Shown: positions 1 through 7,459 of the stretch, one piece after another
Layout: each line of letters opens with the position of its first letter
How positions within the stretch are numbered: position 1 is the first letter of the stretch
Source of the DNA: CAZMLC01 sp964567125
GTDB taxonomy: Bacteria > Verrucomicrobiota > Kiritimatiellia > RFP12 > UBA1067
Direction: 5' to 3'
DNA: 54,577 nucleotides
Assembly: GCA_964567125.1 (NCBI GenBank)
Contig: CAZMLC010000010.1
Span: 1 to 54,577, forward strand
Notes under the pieces: generated by a model
The model's input: only the letters and a program-made list of their open reading frames with translations
Databases searched by the model: none
Told to the model about the DNA's origin: nothing
Translations under genes and position numbers: made by a program

Positions 1-101
1 CGGTCAACCATCCAGTGGCCGACCGTTGCTCCGACAACCGTCCCGACCGGTCCGAAAAACGAACCGAGGCTGCCACCAATGACTTTACCTTTCCAATTCA
101 T
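1..101 (-). CDS. DnaJ/TerB-like membrane-anchored protein, N-terminal 33 residues only
   Basis: The minus strand is open from an ATG at 101 to the window edge. The 33 visible residues start MNWKGKVIGGSLGSFFGPVG and continue as a glycine-rich hydrophobic stretch ending in GHWMVD. Such a short Trp/Lys start followed by a glycine-rich transmembrane hairpin and a GH motif is the N-terminus of DjlA-like and TerB-domain DnaJ proteins, which sit in the inner membrane and stimulate DnaK. No TerB or J domain can be checked because the gene leaves the window. There is no clear Shine-Dalgarno sequence, but a sigma70-like promoter lies upstream at 133-161. The family call is inference from the N-terminus alone; another small glycine-zipper membrane protein is possible. 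Confidence 0.45.
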   Translation of the reverse strand, partial: MNWKGKVIGGSLGSFFGPVGTVVGATVGHWMVD

Positions 102-132
102 GTTGAAAAATAACGGTATAAACACAGTGCAT

Positions 133-161
133 ACCATATCATTTTTGATTCAGCCCCTCAA
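133..161 (-). promoter_or_regulatory. Candidate sigma70 promoter for the DnaJ/TerB-like gene
   Basis: Read on the minus strand, TTGAGG at 161-156 is separated by 17 bases from TATGGT at 138-133. Start of transcription would fall near 126, about 25 bases before the ATG at 101. It lies next to a divergent plus-strand promoter at 176-204. Confidence 0.4.
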
Positions 162-175
162 GTACGGGATTGCGT

Positions 176-204
176 TTTACAAGCTGTGTTTATTGTGTTT
201 TAAT
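176..204 (+). promoter_or_regulatory. Candidate sigma70 promoter for the DUF1080-purN-kinase unit
   Basis: TTTACA (176-181), a 17-base spacer and TTTAAT (199-204) each match the consensus boxes at five of six positions. The predicted start near 211 leaves a leader of about 60 bases before the ATG at 272. An in-frame TTG at 170 extends the reading frame upstream, but it precedes this promoter, which supports the ATG at 272. Confidence 0.5.
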
Positions 205-271
205 ACAGCAACACCACGTGAATACGCTGGGTGAACCTGAAACAAATTCAATTCAAAAGGGAGAAAAAACC

Positions 272-946
272 ATGCAGAAGACAATGCTTGTGAGCGGGTT
301 GTTGTGCCTCGCCGCAGTCGTCGGATTTTCAGAGGGAATGTGTGTCAAGGTTGAGCCGATTCGTCCGCAGACGAAAATTGTTTTGTTCAATGGTCACGAT
401 TTCCAGGGGTGGACCAAGGTAATTAAAAAAGAAGAGGGTGCCTGTCCGGATAAAACGTGGCGCATCGAAGAGGGCGTGATCAAATGCGCCGGTACGCCGT
501 TCGGTTATCTGCGGACGCAGCAGGTCTATGCGGACTACCAGTTGCACGTCGAGTATCGCTGGGCGGATACGACGACGAAAGCACCGAACAGCGGGGTCTT
601 TGTTTTCACGACGGGACCAGATGATCACTTTTTGCCCAAGGCCGTTGAGGCGCAATTGAAGTCTGGCAATGCGGGCGATTGGGTCTTGCTTTCCAAGGCA
701 ACCTTAAATGGTGTTGAAAATCCAGGCAATAAGTCCGTTAAACGCCAGGGCCAAGACAGCGAAAAAGAGCGCGGTGCGTGGAATTGCGTCGATCTGGTCG
801 TGAAAGGCAACACGGTCGAGGTAAAGATCAATGGGGTCTTGCAGAATACGGGCAAGGATGTTTATACCGATGCCGGGCAGATCTGTTTGCAGAGCGAGGG
901 CGGTGCCGTCGATTTCCGCAATGTTTACATTGAGCCGTTAAAGTAA
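272..946 (+). CDS. Secreted DUF1080 (3-keto-disaccharide hydrolase-like) protein
   Basis: This 224-residue protein has a signal peptide (about residues 1-20) and one concanavalin-like jelly-roll domain of the DUF1080 family. Typical features are the opening LFNGHDFQGWT, the strand with EYRW and NSGVF, and the closing DFRNVYIEPL. Characterised relatives hydrolyse 3-keto-glucosides; many family members are known only from sequence. Acting outside the cytoplasm, it fits with the exported Gfo/Idh/MocA dehydrogenases and the isomerase further along. The start at 272 is chosen because a purine-rich ribosome binding site (AAAGGGAG) lies just upstream and the signal peptide begins there. purN follows after 21 bases, so the two are probably co-transcribed. 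Confidence 0.8.
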   Translation: MQKTMLVSGLLCLAAVVGFSEGMCVKVEPIRPQTKIVLFNGHDFQGWTKVIKKEEGACPDKTWRIEEGVIKCAGTPFGYLRTQQVYADYQLHVEYRWADTTTKAPNSGVFVFTTGPDDHFLPKAVEAQLKSGNAGDWVLLSKATLNGVENPGNKSVKRQGQDSEKERGAWNCVDLVVKGNTVEVKINGVLQNTGKDVYTDAGQICLQSEGGAVDFRNVYIEPLK

Positions 947-967
947 AGGCAGAAGGGCGTAGCAACA

Positions 968-1585
968 ATGACGAAGCGTTTGAAAATTGGCGTTTTAGGT
1001 TCCGGTTCCGGATCGAATATGCAATCGATTCTCGATGCGATTGCGCAGGGCACGTTGGATGCGGAGATGGCGGTTGTGCTCTCCGATGTGGCGGATGCGA
1101 AAATTTTGCAGCGCGCCGCGCAGCATCATGTGCCTGCTCAGTGGCTTGACTGTGCGCCGTTTAAGACCAAGCTCGATGGCCAAGCCGAGGCACGCTGTAT
1201 CGAGATATTGCGCGCACACGGCGTCGATACGGTTGTGCTCGCTGGTTTTATGCGCATTGTGAAGCCCGGACTTTTAAAGGCCTTTCCGTGGCGCGTGCTG
1301 AACATCCACCCCGCGCTGTTACCTGCATTTCCCGGTGTCGCCGCCTGGAAACAGGCGCTCGATTACGGTGTAAAGGTCGCTGGATGCACCGTGCACTTTG
1401 TCGATGAAGGGACGGATACTGGACCGATTCTTGTGCAACGCGTTGTTCCTGTTGAGGAAGGCGACACGGCGGAGACCTTACACGCACGCATCCAAGTTCA
1501 GGAGCATCTGGCCTATCCCGAGGCGTTGCGCCTGCTGGCTGCTGGACGCGTACGCGTCGAAGGCCGCCGCGTTCACATCGGGTAA
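968..1585 (+). CDS. purN: Phosphoribosylglycinamide formyltransferase (GART)
   Basis: This 205-residue cytoplasmic enzyme transfers the formyl group from 10-formyltetrahydrofolate to GAR, the third step of purine synthesis. The N-terminal phosphate-binding loop GSGSGSNMQSI is present near residues 11-21. The catalytic triad can be placed: Asn112 and His114 in NIHPALLP and Asp150 in DEGTDTGP. Length is normal for PurN. A ribosome binding site (AGAAGGG) lies about 10 bases before the ATG. It sits between a DUF1080 gene and a sensor kinase with gaps of 21 and 8 bases, an unusual setting for a housekeeping gene with no other purine gene in the window. Confidence 0.95.
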   Translation: MTKRLKIGVLGSGSGSNMQSILDAIAQGTLDAEMAVVLSDVADAKILQRAAQHHVPAQWLDCAPFKTKLDGQAEARCIEILRAHGVDTVVLAGFMRIVKPGLLKAFPWRVLNIHPALLPAFPGVAAWKQALDYGVKVAGCTVHFVDEGTDTGPILVQRVVPVEEGDTAETLHARIQVQEHLAYPEALRLLAAGRVRVEGRRVHIG

Positions 1586-1593
1586 GCCAGACT

Positions 1594-4347
1594 ATGAAAC
1601 GCATGCTGTATGTGATGGCCGTCGCTCTGCTTGCCGCGTTTCCGGCAAAAGCAGCGGTGCGCGCCGTGGCAGCCGTCGAGGCTGCCACGGACAGCTATGC
1701 GTTAAAGCTGTGGACCGTTGAAGAGCGGTTGCCCGACAGTCCGATTGTGGGGTTGACGCAAACCGCGGATGGCTATCTCTGGCTGGTTTCGCGGCGCATG
1801 CTGATGCGCTTTAACGGAACTGAATTTGTCGAGATTCCGGTGCCTGCCTCCGTGCGCCAGCATGTCGGCGAATTCACGGGGGTGAGCATCCGCGAAGGAT
1901 TGATTGTCAGCGGTCAATCCGGTGTGGCGCAGTACGAAAAAGGCTATTGGTCGATTTTGCCGCATGCTTCATTGGCGGAGATCCGGGACGACGCCGCAAC
2001 GGATATTCACACCGGACGTTCCGGCCGCGTCTGGATTCACGACGAAAAGGGCGTGGCCTATAGCACGGGCAATGGCGACTGGCATCGCATCGGCTTCCCT
2101 GAAAACACAGCGGGTGCCGCGGTCCTGATGGAAGTTTCGGATGGTGCGCTTTGGCTGGGCAATCCGACCGGTGTCTTCCGCTGGCATCAGGGTGGCTGGC
2201 AACGCATCACGGAACAGGACACGCTGGGCAGCTTGTCCGTAAACCGGTTGCTGGAGGGCAACGATGGCACGGTCTGGGCGGCCTGCGACGGCGGATTGCT
2301 GCGTATCCGGCGCAAGGCGGTGCAGACGTTGAATGCCGAAGGCACGGTTGTTTCGGGCACGGCCTATTCACTCTGGCGCATGGCGGATGGCGGTGCCTGG
2401 ATCGGGTATAAGGGCCGCGCGATCCGCGTGAATGCCAATGGCCGTCTGCTGATGACGCACTACCTCGAACCGGATGTGCCGATCAGCGCACTGCTGCAAG
2501 ATTCACGAGGCCGCGTCTGGCTGGGGACCTTGGGCAGCGGACTCTATTCGTATCAGGGTAAGGCCTTTCTGACGCCGGTGCTGCGCATGGATGAAGCGGC
2601 ACCGAGCGTGCATACGGTGTATGCGCTGCTGGAGACCCCTTCGGGTGAAATCTGGGTCGCCTCGCAGCAGGGGCTCATGCGGGTGAATGCTGCTGGCAGT
2701 CTGGAACCGCTCATGGTTGGGGGCGAATATATTCTGGACGGTGTGCGCGGCCTCTATCTCGATGCCCAGCAATCGATCTGGGTGTTGTGCGAACGCGATG
2801 GATTGTTGCGCATGACCGCTTCGGGGACGATCACGCGGTTTGGTCGGCAGCGCGGACTGCAGGGCAATCCGCGCGTGGTCTATCAGGATCAGCGCGGCAA
2901 TATCTGGGTCGGGTCGACCTCGGGGCTTCATCTGCTGCTGGATGATCAGCTCGTTTTTGTCGGACGTCAGGTCGGAATCGCCGACGATGCGGTCATGCTG
3001 ATTGTCGACGATGCGCAGGGGCGTCTCTGGCTCGGGACAACGCGCGGCTTGCAGTGCGTTTATGTCCAGGAACCGCGTGGTTTAGGTCAGGACCGCAGCG
3101 GCACGACCGCCATGGTCCGGATGATCCATCTGGGCATTGCGGACGGGCTTGTTAGTGAACGCTGCATGGGCAATATGACCATGGCTACGCGCGTTCCACA
3201 GACGCCGTTCTGGTTGCCCTTTGAAAACGGCGTGACCATGGTTGATCCGGCCACGATCGCCTTTTCATCGACGCCGCCTGCCGTGGTGATGGAGATGGTC
3301 TCCGCGAATAATCGCACGGTCTTCGAGAATGAGGAACTGGCCCGCTCGCCCTTGATTTTCGAACCCGGGTCGCGCAACATGACCTTCCGTTTTGCCGCGC
3401 TCTCGCCCGGCAATCCCAGTTCGATCCGCTATCGCTATCGGATTGACAGCCAGCCGTGGTCCGTGGTGCAGGCTGATCCTGTTGCGACGTTTGAATGGCT
3501 GCCTCCGGGGCGTCACACGATCCAGGTAATCGCGGAGGCCAACGGAATTTGGAATTTAGAGGGGTGCCTTGTCGCCTTTGAGGTGAAGGCCTTCTTTTGG
3601 CAGACGATTTCGTTTTACCTTGCTCTGACCGTCCTTTTGACGATTGTGATCTTCAGCGTGGTGCGCTGGATCTGGTGGCATCGCTACCAGCTGCAGCTGG
3701 CGTTGCTCAAGCGCGAGGAGGCCTTGTCGCAGGAACGTGCGCGTATTTCGCGCGACATCCACGACGACCTCGGCAATGGACTCTCCGTGGTGGCGACGCT
3801 CAGCGAACTGGCGCACCATGATGTCGAAAAGGGGTCGGCGCACAAGCGGCTGGATCAGATTTACGATGTCGCCAATGAACTCGCCCGCAATGTTGACGAG
3901 ATCGTCTGGGCGGTGAATCCGGCCAATGACGGGTGGGAGCCCTTCCTGAGTTATTTTGAGCAGTACACGGAATACTTTCTCGGCAACTCGGGACTGCGCT
4001 TCCATTTTATCCGTCCGACCAATCTAGTGACGCGTCCGATTCCCTCGAAAACGCGCCACCATCTTCTGCTGGCTGTACGCGAGGCCGTGGGGAATGTCCT
4101 GAAACATGCGCAGGCGAAGCAGGTGAAGATCAGCATGACGCTGGAGGGGAATGCGCTGGAGATCCGCGTTGAGGATGACGGTCGCGGTTTTGATACGACC
4201 AAGCCGAGCGAAACCGGCCACGACGGATTAAACAATATGGTGCGCCGCATGCGCGAAATCAATGGCAGCATCGAGATCGTGAGCCAGGTCGGGCAGGGTA
4301 CGCAGATCATTTTCCGTGTTACGCTCGACCCGATATCCGCGGCATAA
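1594..4347 (+). CDS. Sensor histidine kinase with Reg_prop/Y_Y_Y periplasmic propeller
   Basis: This 917-residue protein has a signal peptide (about 1-21). A periplasmic sensor runs to about 560, made of Reg_prop-type blades with repeated IWVG/VWLGT-like motifs. A Y_Y_Y domain spans about 575-650 and one transmembrane helix about 668-690. The cytoplasmic kinase is of the HisKA_3 type: the H box ARISRDIHDDLGNG places the phospho-acceptor at His723. An HATPase_c domain follows with an N box around 820-835 (REAVGNVLKHA) and a G box near 861 (DDGRGFD). The layout is like Bacteroidetes glycan sensors but without fused receiver and AraC domains. Its partner should be a NarL-type regulator, which is not in this window. 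It starts 8 bases after purN and ends at a strong hairpin. Confidence 0.9.
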   Translation: MKRMLYVMAVALLAAFPAKAAVRAVAAVEAATDSYALKLWTVEERLPDSPIVGLTQTADGYLWLVSRRMLMRFNGTEFVEIPVPASVRQHVGEFTGVSIREGLIVSGQSGVAQYEKGYWSILPHASLAEIRDDAATDIHTGRSGRVWIHDEKGVAYSTGNGDWHRIGFPENTAGAAVLMEVSDGALWLGNPTGVFRWHQGGWQRITEQDTLGSLSVNRLLEGNDGTVWAACDGGLLRIRRKAVQTLNAEGTVVSGTAYSLWRMADGGAWIGYKGRAIRVNANGRLLMTHYLEPDVPISALLQDSRGRVWLGTLGSGLYSYQGKAFLTPVLRMDEAAPSVHTVYALLETPSGEIWVASQQGLMRVNAAGSLEPLMVGGEYILDGVRGLYLDAQQSIWVLCERDGLLRMTASGTITRFGRQRGLQGNPRVVYQDQRGNIWVGSTSGLHLLLDDQLVFVGRQVGIADDAVMLIVDDAQGRLWLGTTRGLQCVYVQEPRGLGQDRSGTTAMVRMIHLGIADGLVSERCMGNMTMATRVPQTPFWLPFENGVTMVDPATIAFSSTPPAVVMEMVSANNRTVFENEELARSPLIFEPGSRNMTFRFAALSPGNPSSIRYRYRIDSQPWSVVQADPVATFEWLPPGRHTIQVIAEANGIWNLEGCLVAFEVKAFFWQTISFYLALTVLLTIVIFSVVRWIWWHRYQLQLALLKREEALSQERARISRDIHDDLGNGLSVVATLSELAHHDVEKGSAHKRLDQIYDVANELARNVDEIVWAVNPANDGWEPFLSYFEQYTEYFLGNSGLRFHFIRPTNLVTRPIPSKTRHHLLLAVREAVGNVLKHAQAKQVKISMTLEGNALEIRVEDDGRGFDTTKPSETGHDGLNNMVRRMREINGSIEIVSQVGQGTQIIFRVTLDPISAA

Positions 4348-4388
4348 CGCAGTGCGTTCTGGTCCGCAGTGTCGCGGATACACGAAAT

Positions 4389-4429
4389 AAAAAAAGGTGT
4401 GGCAGGCCGTACGGCTGTCACACCTTTTT
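4389..4429. terminator. Bidirectional rho-independent terminator
   Basis: A long hairpin has A-rich 5' and T-rich 3' ends: AAAAAGGTGTG pairs with CACACCTTTTT, and the stem continues with CAG/CTG around a GTAC loop, with one G-T pair and one bulge. It lies between the convergent kinase gene (ends 4347) and the isomerase gene (ends 4444), and has a T-run for both directions. Confidence 0.85.
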
Positions 4430-4443
4430 CAGTGTACGTCACG

Positions 4444-5421
4444 TTATAAAATCGCGCCTTTTCCGGCGAAGAAATTATCCATGATGGCGCTGTGCTGCGC
4501 ATCGTTCCAGCCGGCAACATCCTCGATTGAGACCCAGCCGCTGTAATTGACTTCGTCGATGACCTTGCGGACGGAGACCCAGTCAATACTGCCCTTGCCG
4601 ATGGGGACGAAATCACCATCGTTGGCTTTGTTGCGGTTGATCCGGAAGTCTTTGATGTGCAGGCGGACAAGCAACGGTCCGAAGGCGCGCAGATAGTCCT
4701 CTGTCTTGGCGTAACGGACGTAGTTGCCGAGGTCAAGATACGCGCGGACAAATTTGTCGTTGAACGACCGGACAAACGTCGCCGCGAAGTCGGGCGTGAT
4801 CCAGAGGTTGTTCCAGACATTTTCGAGCGCGAGGGTGACCCCTTCGGCCTTGGCGACAGGCAGGAGTTCGGCAATGGCCTTCTGCGTCAGCGCTGAAGCG
4901 CGGTTTTGTTCCGTGATGTATTTCTGATATGGCGTGTTGTCGCCCTCGACGACCGTCAGGACGCGCATCATCTCTTCGTCGAACGTGATCTTGAACTGTT
5001 CAGGTTTCGGACGGGGCGATGCATCGGTCCGGCAGGGGACGAGCAGCATGGCGTCTGCGCCGTAGGCTGCGGTCAGGCGGATCATGCGCTTGACATCGTC
5101 GATCGATTTCTGACGGCCAGCGGGATCCGGATTGTTGAAATTCGCCCAGCCGCCCATGAACGAATGGATCTTGATGCCGAACTTTTCAGCGATCTTGCGC
5201 CCCTTCTGCGCGTCCTCGATCGTGATGTCCTTCTTCATCAGTTCAACGCCGGGAAAGCCGGCTTTGGCGATGCGTTCGCAGGTTGCCTCATCCGCAATCT
5301 GAGCCAGGAGGGCTTTTTGCAGTTTCGTCTTAAAGGGCGGCGTCTCCGCGCGCGCGGAGGTCGCCAGGGTGGTGGCAGCCGCTGCGGCTGCCACCATGAA
5401 CGAGCGTCGTGTTAATGTCAT
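4444..5421 (-). CDS. Tat-exported sugar phosphate isomerase/epimerase-like TIM-barrel protein
   Basis: This 325-residue protein begins with a twin-arginine signal (TRRSFMVAAAA, about residues 4-14, cleavage after SARA), so it should be exported folded. The rest is an AP endonuclease-2/xylose isomerase-like TIM barrel. Visible segments include GFPGVELMKK, the metal-site-like TLALENVW, RAYLDLGNY, VRLHIKDF, and the C-terminal GWVSIED. These carry the acidic and histidine residues that bind a divalent metal in the family. Substrate is unknown; keto-sugar epimerases and 2-keto-inositol dehydratases are relatives. The upstream Gfo/Idh/MocA gene on the same strand ends only 29 bases before this start, suggesting an operon in which both enzymes act on one exported pathway. 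Confidence 0.85.
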   Translation of the reverse strand: MTLTRRSFMVAAAAAATTLATSARAETPPFKTKLQKALLAQIADEATCERIAKAGFPGVELMKKDITIEDAQKGRKIAEKFGIKIHSFMGGWANFNNPDPAGRQKSIDDVKRMIRLTAAYGADAMLLVPCRTDASPRPKPEQFKITFDEEMMRVLTVVEGDNTPYQKYITEQNRASALTQKAIAELLPVAKAEGVTLALENVWNNLWITPDFAATFVRSFNDKFVRAYLDLGNYVRYAKTEDYLRAFGPLLVRLHIKDFRINRNKANDGDFVPIGKGSIDWVSVRKVIDEVNYSGWVSIEDVAGWNDAQHSAIMDNFFAGKGAIL

Positions 5422-5450
5422 GAGTTCGTTTCTCCTCGGTGGATCGATGG

Positions 5451-6740
5451 TTACTTGCCGGGAACCGGCGCTTTGCCTTCTTCGGGCAGTGCGACGTCGC
5501 CCTTTTCAAAGTCTTCCGGCAACCACGGGTTGTTCATGTTGTAGAATTCCGATTTGTCATTCGAGAGGATATCGGTCATGCGCACGGTCTGTCCGGACCA
5601 GCAGGCCAGAGTGCCGATGAGGGTGGTCGCGGTCGCCATGGCGACTTGCTCACCTTCGTGGAGGTAGTTGCCCGTAGCGAGTCCATTGAGCATGTCCCAG
5701 TGTTCCATGACCATCATGTTGCCGTCGCGCGTTTTGATGCGCTCCTCGTCATAGGCGATCGCCTTGTTGTCCCAGCGCGAGATCTTGCCGAGCACCGAGC
5801 ATTCGCCCTCCGCACCGGTAAGAATGGTGCCGCAGCGATCCGAGCAGCCATCGATCTGGCGCGCGATCGTGTGGATATGCAGGCCGTCGCCGTAGTCGTA
5901 GTCCACGCTCAGGCAGTCATAGCCGTTACCGATGGCGCGACGATGGCGCGCACCGATACCCATGGCGGTCTTGGGCAGGCGGCCGATAAACCAGTTGGCG
6001 AGGTCGACTTCGTGGATCCCTTGTTCTGTCAGATTGTCGCCGGACATCTGGCGCCAGAAATACCAGGCCTTCGACATGTATGCGGCATTGGTGTCGCTGG
6101 CTTGACGCGGACGCATGTAGCTGGCATGGTTCATGCCGCCGTGGCAGCGATAGACCACACCGCCGCAGAGACGGCCGATCACGCCTTCCTGCATCGGCTT
6201 GATCATGCGCAGGGCGCGGTTGTTGTGTCGATGGCAGGTGCCGGAGAGAATCGCGAGATTCTTTTGTTTGGCGGCCTCCACGCTTGCGAGGAAGCGGCGC
6301 ACCCCTGCGGGATCTGTAGCAACGGGTTTTTCGGCAAAAATATGTTTGCCGGCTTTTACGCAGGCTTCGATGTGCAGCGGACGGAAGAAGGGCGGTGCTG
6401 CCAGCAGTACGATCTCCGCATCCGACTCCAGAACTTTGAGATAACCGGCATGTCCGCCAAAGGCGAATTTTTCCGGGCAATTGTACTGCTTGCAGATTGC
6501 GGCGGCTTTTTCCTGGACAAAGTCAGCGGCGGCCACGAGCACGGCTTTGGCGCCCATGCGTTCCGCAGCACGCGTGATATCGTTCACTGCGCCGCTGCCG
6601 CGACCTCCGCAACCGATGACGGCGAATTTAAAGACGCGCTGCGCTTGACCGAAGACAACCTTGGGTGTAACGAGAGTAGCCGCAGCCAACGTTCCGGCTC
6701 CAGCGACGAACGAACGACGAGAAACAGTGTGTAAATGCAT
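5451..6740 (-). CDS. Tat-exported Gfo/Idh/MocA family oxidoreductase
   Basis: This 429-residue protein opens with a Tat signal (VSRRSFVAGAG, residues 6-16). A Rossmann domain follows with the dinucleotide loop GCGGRGSG at 43-50 and the family EKP motif (AEKPVATD), whose lysine is catalytic. The C-terminal beta-sheet domain carries substrate residues. By family analogy it is an exported sugar or sugar-alcohol dehydrogenase or oxidoreductase with tightly bound NAD(P), like glucose-fructose oxidoreductase. The ATG at 6740 is preferred to the longer frame up to 6779 because a strong ribosome binding site (GGAAGGGGA) lies just before it and the Tat motif follows. It is the first gene of a pair with the TIM-barrel isomerase. 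Confidence 0.9.
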   Translation of the reverse strand: MHLHTVSRRSFVAGAGTLAAATLVTPKVVFGQAQRVFKFAVIGCGGRGSGAVNDITRAAERMGAKAVLVAAADFVQEKAAAICKQYNCPEKFAFGGHAGYLKVLESDAEIVLLAAPPFFRPLHIEACVKAGKHIFAEKPVATDPAGVRRFLASVEAAKQKNLAILSGTCHRHNNRALRMIKPMQEGVIGRLCGGVVYRCHGGMNHASYMRPRQASDTNAAYMSKAWYFWRQMSGDNLTEQGIHEVDLANWFIGRLPKTAMGIGARHRRAIGNGYDCLSVDYDYGDGLHIHTIARQIDGCSDRCGTILTGAEGECSVLGKISRWDNKAIAYDEERIKTRDGNMMVMEHWDMLNGLATGNYLHEGEQVAMATATTLIGTLACWSGQTVRMTDILSNDKSEFYNMNNPWLPEDFEKGDVALPEEGKAPVPGK

Positions 6741-6790
6741 GGATTCCCCTTCCATTTTGACCGTTAATGCCTGAATCATTGTGGTTATAG

Positions 6791-6820
6791 TGTATATGCT
6801 ATCACCAAGTTTTGCGTTAA
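6791..6820 (-). promoter_or_regulatory. Candidate promoter for the oxidoreductase-isomerase pair
   Basis: On the minus strand, TTAACG (6820-6815), an 18-base spacer and TATACA (6796-6791) precede the start codon at 6740 by about 50 bases. The 18-base spacer recurs at several other promoters in this window. Confidence 0.4.
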
Positions 6821-6904
6821 GCGTAGCATAAGTCCTGAAACTGTAAAGAAAAATCAGTAAAAATCAGCTTGTCTGTTTTCCCATTTCATTGCATCATAGT
6901 GGAC

Positions 6905-7459
6905 ATGAAAATTTTAACTTTTTTATCCCGCTCAATGGGGTGGGAAAAATACTGCGCGTTACTGATCATGGGGATACTCCTTTTGGGTGGATGTACGGCA
7001 TTTGTCACGGAAAACCCCTATTTTACGGTCAAGGATTCGGGGTTGAACTGGGTTGAGATCCGGCAATACGACATGAAGGGGTCGAACCGTCGCGTGCATG
7101 TCCGGATCGATGGGAATGGTTTTGTCCAGGTGCGCGAGGGTACGAGCCAGCAAGTCAGCAATGCCTTTGCCAAGCAGTATGATAATGCAGAGTGGAACGA
7201 TGTGCGCATGAGCCGCGTCACGATTTCGCGCGAGGATGCGCAGACGATCTTTCAGCAGCTGGTCGATGCCGGATTATTCGTCAAAGAGCGTCCGGATCAG
7301 CCCAAGCCCGACCTTTCCAAGCAGGCGGTGTTTGTTTCGGCCAATATTCAAAACAAGATGACCAGCAGTCCCGAGGCGGTTGCAGATCCGCGGCTTTTGG
7401 AGCAGCTGCGGCTGGCGGTCTTGATGTTCTATCATCCACAACCTGTTCGGAGAAAATAG
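6905..7459 (+). CDS. Predicted lipoprotein of unknown function
   Basis: This 184-residue protein has a hydrophobic N-terminal segment ending in the lipobox LLGGC, so it should be lipid-anchored to the envelope. I do not recognise the remainder; it is mixed polar sequence with no known motif. A TTG at 6869 and an ATG at 6935 are alternative starts, and none has a strong ribosome binding site. The next gene begins at the base after its stop codon, so the two are almost certainly co-translated and probably cooperate. The pair is divergent from the oxidoreductase operon. Confidence 0.65.
   Translation: MKILTFLSRSMGWEKYCALLIMGILLLGGCTAFVTENPYFTVKDSGLNWVEIRQYDMKGSNRRVHVRIDGNGFVQVREGTSQQVSNAFAKQYDNAEWNDVRMSRVTISREDAQTIFQQLVDAGLFVKERPDQPKPDLSKQAVFVSANIQNKMTSSPEAVADPRLLEQLRLAVLMFYHPQPVRRK

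Noticed and set aside
5439..6734. 431-residue plus-strand open frame opposite the Tat-exported oxidoreductase
   Set aside because: It mirrors a clear Gfo/Idh/MocA gene with Tat signal and catalytic motif on the other strand; its own translation has no recognisable domain.
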